Made by a program: the position numbers and the translations under genes. The notes under the pieces were generated by a model. It was not told the DNA's origin and did no database searches. It saw only the letters and a program-made list of their open reading frames with translations. Shown piece after piece: positions 1-4,665 of a DNA stretch of 5,780 bases. This stretch comes from Chloroflexota bacterium (lineage in GTDB: Bacteria; Chloroflexota; Dehalococcoidia; SHYB01), in contig JACQEE010000116.1 in NCBI GenBank assembly GCA_016200725.1, forward strand, positions 1-5,780. The letters run 5' to 3'. Each line of letters starts with the position of its first letter. The stretch's first letter is position 1.

Positions 1-1459
1 TAACCGCCTCATCGTCGCCGAGGTGCTCCAGTCCGCCGAGGCCATGAAGGCCGCTGTGGGTCACCTCGAACCGCACATGGAGAAGATCGAAGGCAGTCTC
101 AAGGGCAAGATCATCCTGGCGACTGTGAAGGGCGACGTCCATGACATCGGCAAGAACCTCGTGGACATCGTCCTCTCCAACAACGGCTTCCAGATCGTGA
201 ACCTGGGCATCAAGGTGCCGCCGCAGGACCTCATCACCGCCTACCACCAGCACAAGCCGATGGCCATCGGCCTCTCTGGCCTGCTCGTCAAGTCGGCGCA
301 GATGATGGTGGAGACCGTCAGCGACTTCACCGACGCCGGCATCAAATGCCCCGTGCTCGTCGGCGGCGCAGCGCTCTCGAACCGCTTCACGCGCCTCAAG
401 ATCGCCCCCGAGTACGAGGGCCTCGTCGTCTACGCGCAGGACGCCATGACTGGCCTCGCCATTGCCAACCGCATGGCCAAGCCCGCCGAGCGCGAGAAAC
501 TCGCTCGAGAGGTCGCAGCCGATACGAAGGTCATCCAGGAGACGCAGGCTGCAAGGACGCAGGAGCGCGTCCCGATGGCCCCGTCGCGCCGCTCGCCGAC
601 CGTGCGTCAGGACGTGCCTATCCCGTTGCCCCCAGACCTGAAACTCCATGTCCTGCACAAATACGACCTCGACGCCATCTTTACCTACATCAACCCGCAG
701 ATGCTCTTCGTCCGCCACCTTGGCTATCGCGGCCGCTTCGCCGAAGCCGAGGCCGCTCGCGACGCGAAGGCACTCGAACTGCGTCAGGCCGTCCGCCGCA
801 TCGAGGAGGTCGTGCTCGCGCGCCCCGACATCGCGGCGAGCGCCGTCTTCAAGTTCTTCCCCGCGCAGGCGAAGGGCCAGGACATGCTCGTCTACGCGCC
901 CGATGGCAAGACCGTGCTCGAGCGCTTCACGTTTGGCCGCCAGTCCGAGGCCGATAGTCTCAGCCTCGTCGACTACATCGCGCCCGTCGAGTCAGGCCGC
1001 AGGGACTACGTCGCCATGTTCGTCACCACCATCGGCCCCGGCGTCCGCCCGCTCGCCGACGAGTGGCGCGAGAAGGGCAACTACCTCGACAGCCACGTCC
1101 TCCAGGCGCTCGCCATCGAGAGCGCCGAGGCCTTCGCAGAACTGCTCCATCAGCAACTGCGCAAAGCGTGGGGTTTCCCCGATCCCGCGGGCATCGCGAA
1201 AGAGGAGTTGTTCAAGGCGCACTACCACGGTCGCCGCTACTCATTCGGCTACCCGGCCTGCCCGCGCCTCGAGGACCAGGAGCCCATGTTCCGCCTGCTC
1301 GAGGTGGATAAGCACATCCCTGTGAAACTCACCGAGGGCTTCATGATGGACCCCGAGTCGTCGGTCAGCGCCCTCGTCTTCCACCACCCCGACGCGAAGT
1401 ACTTCAACCTGTCGTCCACAGACGCCGAGGCGCTCGAAAAAGCGCTCGCTCCCAGGTAG
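1..1459 (+). CDS. metH: Cobalamin-dependent methionine synthase, C-terminal part (5'-truncated by window)
   Basis: MetH transfers the methyl group of methyltetrahydrofolate to homocysteine through methylcobalamin in the cytoplasm. The reading frame is already open at base 2 (NRLIVAE precedes the GTG at 23), so the real start lies upstream; about 485 residues are visible. First comes the end of the helical cap (VLQSAEAMKAAV). The B12-binding Rossmann domain follows, with DxHxxG in GDVHDIGKN (cobalt-ligand His codon at 140-142), the Ser-containing GLSGLLVKS, and the VGGAAL phosphate-loop region. After a charged linker (about 480-620) comes the AdoMet-dependent reactivation domain, with its signature RxxxGYPACP near 1235-1264 and the terminal FNL segment. 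The homocysteine and folate domains must be upstream, or on a separate gene if the enzyme is split; this cannot be decided here. The frame is intact to the TAG stop. Identity is very secure. Confidence 0.97.
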   Translation, partial: NRLIVAEVLQSAEAMKAAVGHLEPHMEKIEGSLKGKIILATVKGDVHDIGKNLVDIVLSNNGFQIVNLGIKVPPQDLITAYHQHKPMAIGLSGLLVKSAQMMVETVSDFTDAGIKCPVLVGGAALSNRFTRLKIAPEYEGLVVYAQDAMTGLAIANRMAKPAEREKLAREVAADTKVIQETQAARTQERVPMAPSRRSPTVRQDVPIPLPPDLKLHVLHKYDLDAIFTYINPQMLFVRHLGYRGRFAEAEAARDAKALELRQAVRRIEEVVLARPDIAASAVFKFFPAQAKGQDMLVYAPDGKTVLERFTFGRQSEADSLSLVDYIAPVESGRRDYVAMFVTTIGPGVRPLADEWREKGNYLDSHVLQALAIESAEAFAELLHQQLRKAWGFPDPAGIAKEELFKAHYHGRRYSFGYPACPRLEDQEPMFRLLEVDKHIPVKLTEGFMMDPESSVSALVFHHPDAKYFNLSSTDAEALEKALAPR

Positions 1460-1474
1460 CGGCTCACCATTGTC

Positions 1475-1507
1475 ATTCTGAGTCCCGATTCCATCGGGAC
1501 TCAGAAT
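1475..1507. repeat. Perfect 15-bp palindrome, TGTCATTCTGAG-type intergenic repeat
   Basis: The left arm ATTCTGAGTCCCGAT (1475-1489) and right arm ATCGGGACTCAGAAT (1493-1507) are exact reverse complements around a TCC loop. It starts 16 bp after the metH stop. There is no T-run after the right arm, so it is a poor intrinsic terminator on the + strand, although the hairpin could still end or protect the metH transcript. The arms begin with TGTCATTCTGAG, which resembles palindromic units I recall as scattered between genes in many environmental bacterial genomes. A REP-like interspersed repeat is therefore the favoured reading. Only one copy is seen in this window. Confidence 0.7.
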
Positions 1508-1552
1508 CTGCGTCCTCGCTCTTTGCCGCTGGCGCGTCACCTGCCTCCAGCC

Positions 1553-1558
1553 GATAAT
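1553..1558 (+). promoter_or_regulatory. Possible sigma-70 -10 box for the CoA-transferase gene
   Basis: GATAAT matches the TATAAT consensus at five of six positions and lies 23 bp before the ATG at 1582, so transcription would start near 1565. No good -35 hexamer is found 16-18 bp upstream (TGGCGC at 1530-1535 is weak). This is a tentative call that rests on the -10 alone. The same GATAAT hexamer appears in the better promoter at 4235-4263. Confidence 0.4.
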
Positions 1559-1581
1559 GTCCCGCAGTCTGGAGGCTCTAG

Positions 1582-2757
1582 ATGCGTATGGCTCTGGAAG
1601 GCGTCAAAGTCCTCGACCTCGCCAGCATGTGGGCGGCGCCCCTCTGTGGCATGTACCTCGCTGACCAGGGCGCCGACGTTATCAAGGTCGAGCCGCCCGA
1701 GGGCGACGAGGCGCGGCGACTCTTCACGCATCCCAGCCTCGGTAACGAGAGCCCGTCCTTCCTCGCTGTCAATCGCAACAAGCGTGGCATCGTTGTCGAC
1801 CTTCGCAAGCCCGAAGGCCTCGATATCGTCAAGCGGTTGGCCAAACGTTCCGACGTGCTCATCCACAACTTCCGCGAGCGCGCCGTCCAGCGCATGGGCC
1901 TCTCCTACGAGTCGCTCTCCAAAGACAACCCCGGCCTCGTCTACGTGCCGCTCACCGCCTTCGGTCGCAAAGGGCCGTACGCCAGTCGCCCAGGCTACGA
2001 CCTCCTCGTCCAGGCCATGAGCGGCATCATGCACCGCCGCGTGCAGGGCACCCCCATTGGCGCAGGTATCTGGGCGACGGACGCCGCGACGCCCATCGCC
2101 CTCGCCTACGGCGTCGCCCTGGCCCTGCTCGAGCGTAGCCGCACAGGCCGCGGTCAGGTCGTCGAGACCTCGCTCCTCAACATCGGCCTCGCCCTCCAGG
2201 TGATGGACCTCGTGCAGCCTGCGGCCCTCGGCAAGTCCGAGCGCGCCTCCTCCAACCAGGCTGTCTTCGCCCCCTACCGCTGCGCCGACGATAAGTGGCT
2301 CCTCATCGTCGCCCTCAGCAACAAGGAATGGGGCCGCGTCTGCCGTGCGCTCGACCTGCCTCACCTCTCGCAAGACCTCAACTACGCTACGCCCCAACTG
2401 CGAGCCGACCACAGTCTCGAACTCTTCGACATCCTCGAGACCACCTTCCTCACGAAGACGCGCGAGGAGTGGCTCGCCATCTTGACCCGCGAGGATGCGC
2501 CCTGCGTGCCGATCCTCGACCGTAGCGACATCTACACCCATCCACAGACTCTCGCGAACGGCATGATCGAAGAGGTCAAGCACGCCACCGCTGGCCGCAC
2601 CACGATGACTGGCGTCCCGCTTCGCCTATCCGCCAACCCGCCGCGCAAGCCCGGCCCCTCGCCGCTCCAGGGCGAGCACACCGTCGAAGTCCTCCGCGAA
2701 CTCGGCTACGACGCGGCGGCCATCGCCGCACTCGAACAGCGCGGCGTCGTGAAGTAA
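1582..2757 (+). CDS. CaiB/BaiF (family III) CoA-transferase, substrate unknown
   Basis: Family III CoA-transferases move CoA between carboxylic acids via a covalent Asp-anhydride intermediate, or act as racemases in the AMACR branch. They work as interlocked dimers in the cytoplasm. At 391 aa the length is normal for the family. Visible hallmarks are LEGVKVLDL at the N-terminus, the Rossmann-like GADVIKVEPPEGDEAR (29-44), NRNKRGIVVDLRKPEG (64-79), GRKGPYASRPGYDLLVQAMSG (128-148) and TGRGQVVETSL (188-198). The Asp in IWATDAAT, residue 167, aligns with the catalytic Asp of formyl-CoA transferase. The C-terminal part has the expected second domain with ADDKWLLIVA and REDAPCVPI. The ATG at 1582 is chosen because GGAGG at 1571-1575 lies 6 nt before it; ATG at 1588 is a weaker alternative. 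Neighbours give no hint of substrate. The family is certain; the specific reaction cannot be read from sequence. Confidence 0.95.
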   Translation: MRMALEGVKVLDLASMWAAPLCGMYLADQGADVIKVEPPEGDEARRLFTHPSLGNESPSFLAVNRNKRGIVVDLRKPEGLDIVKRLAKRSDVLIHNFRERAVQRMGLSYESLSKDNPGLVYVPLTAFGRKGPYASRPGYDLLVQAMSGIMHRRVQGTPIGAGIWATDAATPIALAYGVALALLERSRTGRGQVVETSLLNIGLALQVMDLVQPAALGKSERASSNQAVFAPYRCADDKWLLIVALSNKEWGRVCRALDLPHLSQDLNYATPQLRADHSLELFDILETTFLTKTREEWLAILTREDAPCVPILDRSDIYTHPQTLANGMIEEVKHATAGRTTMTGVPLRLSANPPRKPGPSPLQGEHTVEVLRELGYDAAAIAALEQRGVVK

Positions 2758-2818
2758 GCGACCATTTCTGTGGTAGTCTGGTGAGTCCTCAGAGAACAGC
2801 ACACTCCCAGGAGCAACC

Positions 2819-3235
2819 ATGTCCCTGCCTCTTCACCTCTCGAAGGCCATCGCCTCGGCAAGCATCGCCTCCGCCCTCGTCTTCGCGGCCTGCGGCGGCG
2901 GCAGTACGCCAACTGCGCCGACGCCTGTACCCAGCGCCTCGACAACGCCATGCGCCGCGTCTGGTACACAGCAGGTCAATGTTCAGACTGAATCGTTCAA
3001 GTTCACACCCAAGGATTTCAACTTCAAGTGCGGCTCCTCAGTAACGTTCGCTCTGGTATCCAAGGATATCGGGCACAACTTCACCGCCAATGATTTGGGA
3101 ATCGCCTGGGATATTGGAAGCAAAGCAAGCATGCAGACCTTCACCTTCACCCGCTCGGGTACCTTCCGCCTCGTCTGCACCATTGCGGGGCATGAGGCAG
3201 CTGGTATGGTTGGCAAAATTACGATTACCCCATAA
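2819..3235 (+). CDS. Lipoprotein cupredoxin (plastocyanin/azurin-like blue copper protein)
   Basis: This 138-aa protein is probably a membrane-anchored, extracytoplasmic electron carrier or copper-binding protein. Residues 1-25 form a short signal peptide ending in VFAAC. Cys25 is the likely lipidation site, though Phe at -3 is not the best lipobox residue. Residues 26-48 are a Gly/Ser/Thr/Pro linker. The remainder is a single cupredoxin domain with all four type 1 copper ligands in the usual order: His86 (DIGHNF), Cys120, His125 and Met130 (C-x4-H-x4-M in VCTIAGHEAAGM). Cys45 and Cys71 could form a disulfide. The ATG has an AGGAG at 2809-2813 with 5-nt spacing. The gene lies 61 bp after the CoA-transferase; I found no convincing promoter in that gap. 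The next two genes encode membrane proteins, so a shared envelope role is possible, but they have their own promoter. The fold call is secure; the redox partner is unknown. Confidence 0.92.
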   Translation: MSLPLHLSKAIASASIASALVFAACGGGSTPTAPTPVPSASTTPCAASGTQQVNVQTESFKFTPKDFNFKCGSSVTFALVSKDIGHNFTANDLGIAWDIGSKASMQTFTFTRSGTFRLVCTIAGHEAAGMVGKITITP

Positions 3236-3246
3236 CGCCAGCCTTC

Positions 3247-3290
3247 TTGACAACGAACGTGAAGCGACTCATGAATCGTTGTTGACAACG
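3247..3290. promoter_or_regulatory. Operator-like cluster of ACAACG half-sites
   Basis: TTGACAACG occurs twice as a direct repeat (3247-3255 and 3282-3290, 35 bp apart). An inverted half-site CGTTGT lies at 3277-3282. The latter and the second ACAACG form a compact dyad, CGTTGT-TG-ACAACG (3277-3290), that overlaps the -35 box of the promoter at 3282-3310. The first and inverted copies also make a wider 7-bp inverted repeat, ACAACGA/TCGTTGT, with a 19-nt gap. This layout suits a dimeric regulator that blocks or recruits RNA polymerase. No regulator gene is in the window, so this is inference from pattern only. Confidence 0.4.
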
Positions 3291-3310
3291 GTGGGCCAGC
3301 ACTGCATTAT
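3282..3310 (+). promoter_or_regulatory. Strong sigma-70-type promoter for the PuuD-like operon
   Basis: A perfect -35 TTGACA (3282-3287), a 17-bp spacer and a -10 CATTAT (3305-3310, four of six matches) predict transcription starting near 3317. That leaves a leader of about 53 nt before the GTG at 3370. The leader has GGCCTAG twice (3314-3320 and 3332-3338) and ends with GGAGG at 3356-3360. The upstream TTGACA at 3247 has only a poor partner (CATGAA at 3270-3275) and is probably an operator repeat rather than a second promoter. Confidence 0.7.
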
Positions 3311-3369
3311 CCTGGCCTAGTTGGAGCCGGGGGCCTAGATCTCGCAACGCACAGCGGAGGTTGCATCCA

Positions 3370-3903
3370 GTGAGCACAGCAACGTTCTGGCGTCTCTATA
3401 TCGAGAGCGCCCGCGCCGTTCACATCTTCGCGGGCATTACCTGGATCGGGCTCCTGTACTACTTCAATTTTGTTCAAGGGTTCTCGTTCCCGAAGATGGA
3501 GGCTCCTGCCCGGAGCAATGCCATTATGAATCTCGTCCCTCGAGCCCTGCACGCCTTCCGCTATTCCGCCCTCGCAACCGTGCTGCTCGGCTTTGCCGTC
3601 ATCGGCGGCCTCTCGGCCCAGCACTCCACTTACGTTCATAGCAAAGAATACCGAGTCATCCTGGTAGGGCTCTCCTTCGGCCTTGTCATGTTATTCAACG
3701 TGTGGCTTATCATCTGGCCCAATCAGAAAAAGATTATCGCAGCGACGACAGCGACGGTGAAGGAAGGGAAACCAGCGCCTCCTGAGCAAGCCGCTTGGAC
3801 GCGCCGAGCGACCCTGGCGTCCCGCGCCAATGTGATGCTGTCCATCCCCATGCTCTTCATGATGGTGGCGGCAGCGCACCTCAACGACCTTCTCTGGAAA
3901 TAA
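3370..3903 (+). CDS. Four-helix membrane protein resembling the PuuD/urate-oxidase N-terminal membrane domain
   Basis: This 177-aa integral membrane protein has four predicted helices (about residues 12-36, 62-84, 95-117 and 153-172) and a cytoplasmic-looking loop rich in Lys, Glu and Pro at 119-150. The segments VHIFAGITWIGLLYYFNFVQ, NVWLIIWPNQKKIIA and ASRANVMLSIPMLFMMVAAAH resemble the membrane domain of PuuD-type urate hydroxylases. PuuD itself is about twice as long in the membrane and carries a C-terminal cytochrome c domain, which is absent here. His18, His61 and His170 lie in or at the ends of helices and could bind heme, but this is inference. GTG at 3370 is chosen because GGAGG (3356-3360) is 9 nt upstream; the TTG at 3361 touches the Shine-Dalgarno and is unlikely. 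The gene is 12 bp before the next one and is surely cotranscribed with it. Urate activity should not be assumed; no purine genes are nearby. Confidence 0.8.
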   Translation: MSTATFWRLYIESARAVHIFAGITWIGLLYYFNFVQGFSFPKMEAPARSNAIMNLVPRALHAFRYSALATVLLGFAVIGGLSAQHSTYVHSKEYRVILVGLSFGLVMLFNVWLIIWPNQKKIIAATTATVKEGKPAPPEQAAWTRRATLASRANVMLSIPMLFMMVAAAHLNDLLWK

Positions 3904-3915
3904 AGGAGACGACTC

Positions 3916-4209
3916 ATGGCTACTCAGCAGCCGGCCCAGCCCCCAAAGAAGGATGCCCTAACCTCATTCGAAAGCGCGGTCGGGAACGCGATCTTCGCGC
4001 TGCTCAATGAATGCTGGAAAATGACGATGCTTCTGCTGAAGCCCCTGGAGCCCGTGCTTCGCGGAGCTGAAAGCCTCTGGGCCGCGACCTTCGGACGGGT
4101 CTGGAATTGGCTCGGCGCGACGAAACTGCTCGATTCCCTCACCGGCACGATCATTCTCGGCCTGCTCATCCTGGCCATTACCATTCTCGTGATCCGTCTG
4201 GCCGTTTGA
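3916..4209 (+). CDS. Hypothetical 97-aa protein with one C-terminal membrane helix
   Basis: I do not recognise a family. Residues 1-12 are polar and rich in Gln, Pro and Lys. Residues 18-66 look amphipathic and contain four Trp (34, 55, 63, 65), which suggests lying on or near the membrane. Residues about 76-94 ([19 protein letters not shown]) form a clear single transmembrane helix at the extreme C-terminus, giving a tail-anchored-like layout with the body probably in the cytoplasm. The ATG has an excellent AGGAG at 3904-3908 with 7-nt spacing, and the gene follows the PuuD-like gene by 12 bp, so it is translated from the same message. It may be an accessory or assembly subunit of the upstream membrane protein. 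The coding call is supported by the ribosome-binding site, operon spacing and the hydrophobic segment; the function is unknown. Confidence 0.8.
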   Translation: MATQQPAQPPKKDALTSFESAVGNAIFALLNECWKMTMLLLKPLEPVLRGAESLWAATFGRVWNWLGATKLLDSLTGTIILGLLILAITILVIRLAV

Positions 4210-4234
4210 GAGCGGGGCGACACGGTTACAGCGG

Positions 4235-4263
4235 TTGCTAGAAGCCTGATATTCCGCGATAAT
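4235..4263 (+). promoter_or_regulatory. Sigma-70-type promoter of the rubrerythrin remnant
   Basis: TTGCTA (4235-4240, four of six) is followed by a 17-bp spacer and GATAAT (4258-4263, five of six). The predicted start of transcription is near 4270, which is where rubrerythrin similarity begins. The promoter therefore appears preserved, while the leader, ribosome-binding site and N-terminal codons have been removed. It may still transcribe the remnant up to the terminator at 4577-4617. Confidence 0.6.
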
Positions 4264-4268
4264 ATGCG

Positions 4269-4556
4269 CAGACCGGCCACGCCTTCGGCCACCTCGACTT
4301 CCTCAAGCAGGTCGGCGACCCGGCGACGGGCAAGCCCATTGGCTCCACCGAGAAGAACCTCAACGCCGCCGTCGAGGGCGAGACCTACGAGTACACCCAG
4401 ATGTACACGGGCTTCGCCAAGACCGCCCGCTAGGAAGGCTTCTCCGAACTCGCCGAGTGGTTCGAAGTCCTCGCCCGCGCCGAGAAGTCCCACGCCGGCC
4501 GGTTCGGCCAGGGCCTCAAGAAGGTCTCTGGCAAGGAACCCGCGCAGGCGATCTAG
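4269..4556 (+). pseudogene. Rubrerythrin remnant: N-terminally truncated, with an in-frame TAG
   Basis: Rubrerythrins are diiron proteins that reduce hydrogen peroxide in anaerobes and microaerophiles. In frame from 4269, the translation starts at [12 protein letters not shown], continues through [17 protein letters not shown] and [22 protein letters not shown], meets TAG at 4431-4433, and resumes with [20 protein letters not shown] to TAG at 4554-4556. This is the C-terminal half or more of a four-helix ferritin-like domain. The remaining metal-ligand motifs are EGETYEYT and the ExxH in AEKSH; the first helix and its Glu ligand are missing. No start codon lies upstream in frame (TAA at 4260-4262), and the first in-frame ATG is at 4401. 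TAG stands where relatives have a Glu codon (AR-E-EGF), a single GAG-to-TAG change. No frameshift is seen over about 95 codons, so the decay looks recent, or an assembly error is involved. The downstream Fe-S gene is a usual neighbour of rubrerythrin, which supports the identity. Confidence 0.85.
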
Positions 4557-4576
4557 TCCGTCCACGGCTAGGCATG

Positions 4577-4617
4577 AAAACGCCCCGACGGGCAATCGCC
4601 GTCGGGGCGTTCTTTTT
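4577..4617 (+). terminator. Strong intrinsic terminator after the rubrerythrin remnant
   Basis: AACGCCCCGACGG (4579-4591) pairs perfectly with CCGTCGGGGCGTT (4599-4611) around a 7-nt loop. It is preceded by AA at 4577-4578 and followed by CTTTTT (4612-4617). A 13-bp GC-rich stem with a T-run is a textbook rho-independent terminator. It lies 20 bp after the remnant's final stop and separates that unit from the Fe-S gene. Confidence 0.93.
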
Positions 4618-4626
4618 CCAGCCTTT

Positions 4627-4649
4627 CCCCTTCCCTCTCAGGGAAGGGG
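4627..4649. repeat. Short GC-rich palindrome, likely interspersed repeat
   Basis: CCCCTTCCCT (4627-4636) and AGGGAAGGGG (4640-4649) are exact reverse complements around CTC, followed by CAGGGGTTAGG. It sits between the terminator and the ATG at 4666, so it would fall in the 5' leader of the Fe-S gene. CCCTCTCCCT/AGGGAGAGGG-like palindromes ending in GGGGTTAGGGT are a style I recall as common intergenic repeats in environmental bacterial genomes. Copy number cannot be judged from one window. Confidence 0.6.
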
Positions 4650-4665
4650 CAGGGGTTAGGTTGAA

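Noticed and set aside
346..1325. Arg/Pro/Ser-rich open frames on the + strand inside metH
   Set aside because: These are off-frame readings of metH with composition typical of GC-rich shadows and no domain features.
1537..2583. Long open frame on the - strand (348 codons) opposite the CoA-transferase gene
   Set aside because: It is the antisense shadow of a GC-rich gene with C/G third positions; it shows no recognisable domain or good ribosome-binding site, while the + strand product is a clear family member.
2758..2818. Possible promoter (TAGTCT at 2774-2779) ahead of the cupredoxin gene
   Set aside because: Only three of six -10 positions match, and no -35 hexamer lies at proper distance, so it was not called.
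3250..3282. ACAACGA/TCGTTGT inverted repeat as a terminator of the cupredoxin gene
   Set aside because: The arms are only 7 bp with a 19-nt gap and no T-run; the half-sites fit better as operator repeats at the following promoter.
3361..3369. TTG at 3361 as start of the PuuD-like gene
   Set aside because: It abuts the GGAGG at 3356-3360 with no spacing, whereas GTG at 3370 has a normal 9-nt gap.
4431..4433. TAG read as an amino acid (pyrrolysine or suppressed amber) in rubrerythrin
   Set aside because: The same gene also lacks its start and N-terminal part, TAG is used as the stop of metH here, and the site is an ordinary Glu position rather than a catalytic one; simple decay is the better explanation.
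4264..4659. Open frame of 131 codons from ATG 4264 over the rubrerythrin remnant
   Set aside because: Its product is a Ser/Arg/Pro-rich off-frame reading; the frame starting at 4269 gives clear rubrerythrin sequence, and this frame runs through the terminator hairpin.
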